NCBI RefSeq assembly: GCF_000237925.1
Contig: NC_031496.1
Coordinates: 30,484,539-30,548,538, forward strand
Direction of reading: 5' to 3'
DNA: 64,000 bases
Source of the DNA: Schistosoma mansoni
Taxonomy: Eukaryota > Platyhelminthes > Trematoda > Strigeidida > Schistosomatidae
Shown one piece after another: positions 63,461-64,000 of the stretch. A model generated the notes under the pieces. It saw nothing but the letters and a program-made list of their open reading frames with translations. It searched no databases and was not told the DNA's origin. Each line of letters starts with the position of its first letter. Position 1 is the stretch's first letter. The translations under genes were made by a program, and so were the position numbers.

Positions 63461-63927
63461 TTATAACATATTCATTTATATGTTCATTACTTTTGAGTTG
63501 GTCTAGGGAATCTCAATAAAACTTATTCTCATCTGCTTTATATTCAGCGGTTATGTTAACGAGAGATAAGCAATAAGAGATCACATTTCTCTATTCTCTT
63601 AAGTTTATATATAATGACATTCATAACTCTATAATGTCTCAAGAATGGTTCGGTTAACTGCTTCACAACGAAAAAGTAAATCATTCATTATTTCAACTCT
63701 TTCTAAAGTTTTCATCACATCATTATCATTTTGCTTCAATTCATAACTGACTGATTTCAATTTATATCTTTCTTCATTACCATTCATCTGTTTTCAGTTG
63801 CTTCATTACACAATCATCTAATGTTTGTTAAATCTTTAGTTTTTAATCAGCAGTTCGATAAGAACCTAACGAAATAAAATGAATTCATATTACTCTGCAT
63901 TAACCTTTGTTTTTGCTATCTTTAAAA

Positions 63928-64000
63928 AGTACTGGCAGGATTCTAATCCTGTACTCACCCTGGATGGTGAGCAGATTGAAGTAATTGAGAAGTTCGTGTA
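63928..64000 (+). mobile_element. RTE-like LINE fragment running off the window
   Basis: The translation NPVLTLDGEQIEVIEKFV matches the segment before YLGS in LINE-2-like RTs (compare GSEVVERVDRFTYLGG at 38 kb). It probably continues beyond 64000. Confidence 0.55.

Overview
The window looks like nuclear DNA of a blood fluke, genus Schistosoma. It is AT-rich and intron-dominated, and it is packed with schistosome-type retroelements: RTE-clade and CR1-clade LINEs, a Penelope-like (GIY-YIG) fragment, and many short tRNA-headed units carrying hammerhead ribozyme motifs of the Sm-alpha type. I cannot fix the species from sequence alone.

The one gene I can assemble fully lies on the minus strand at 33667-49389. 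It is an ERK-type MAP kinase in ten exons, with a provisional length of 387 aa. All splice phases close, and [22 protein letters not shown] and the TEY activation motif are all present. Three introns are tiny (36, 44 and 53 nt) and the six others run from 1.1 to 4.0 kb. The long introns carry most of the repeats found in 33-49 kb.

On the plus strand, 56399-56963 and 59957-60073 are two phase-compatible exons of an unidentified, low-complexity, probably disordered protein. A small minus-strand ORF at 21791-22072 is a weaker candidate gene.

Layout. 0.2-0.5 kb: hammerhead-like SINE (family C). 0.7-3.2 kb: RTE LINE with internal deletions. 3.9-31 kb: gene-poor, holding Sm-alpha-like units (family A), Penelope-terminal-type units (family B), family C units, RTE fragments, LTR-like fossils, a 200-base N gap inside an inverted repeat, and the Penelope fragment at 20.4-21.5 kb. 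31-33.6 kb: repeat family D, then AT-rich sequence downstream of the kinase. 33.7-49.4 kb: kinase. 50.7-54.5 kb: three copies of an unnamed repeat around a CR1-type LINE. 56.4-60.1 kb: plus-strand exons. 57-64 kb: LINE 3' ends, one arranged as a near-identical inverted pair, and the start of another RTE-like fragment at the window edge.

The most striking theme is the hammerhead system. At least three unrelated-looking repeat families keep the same plan: a tRNA-like head with A/B boxes, then a CUGANGA...GAAA core, then a stem III that is a self-complementary octamer (ACGCGCGT, ACGGCCGT or ACCCGGGT). The sequence differs between families but the palindrome is kept.
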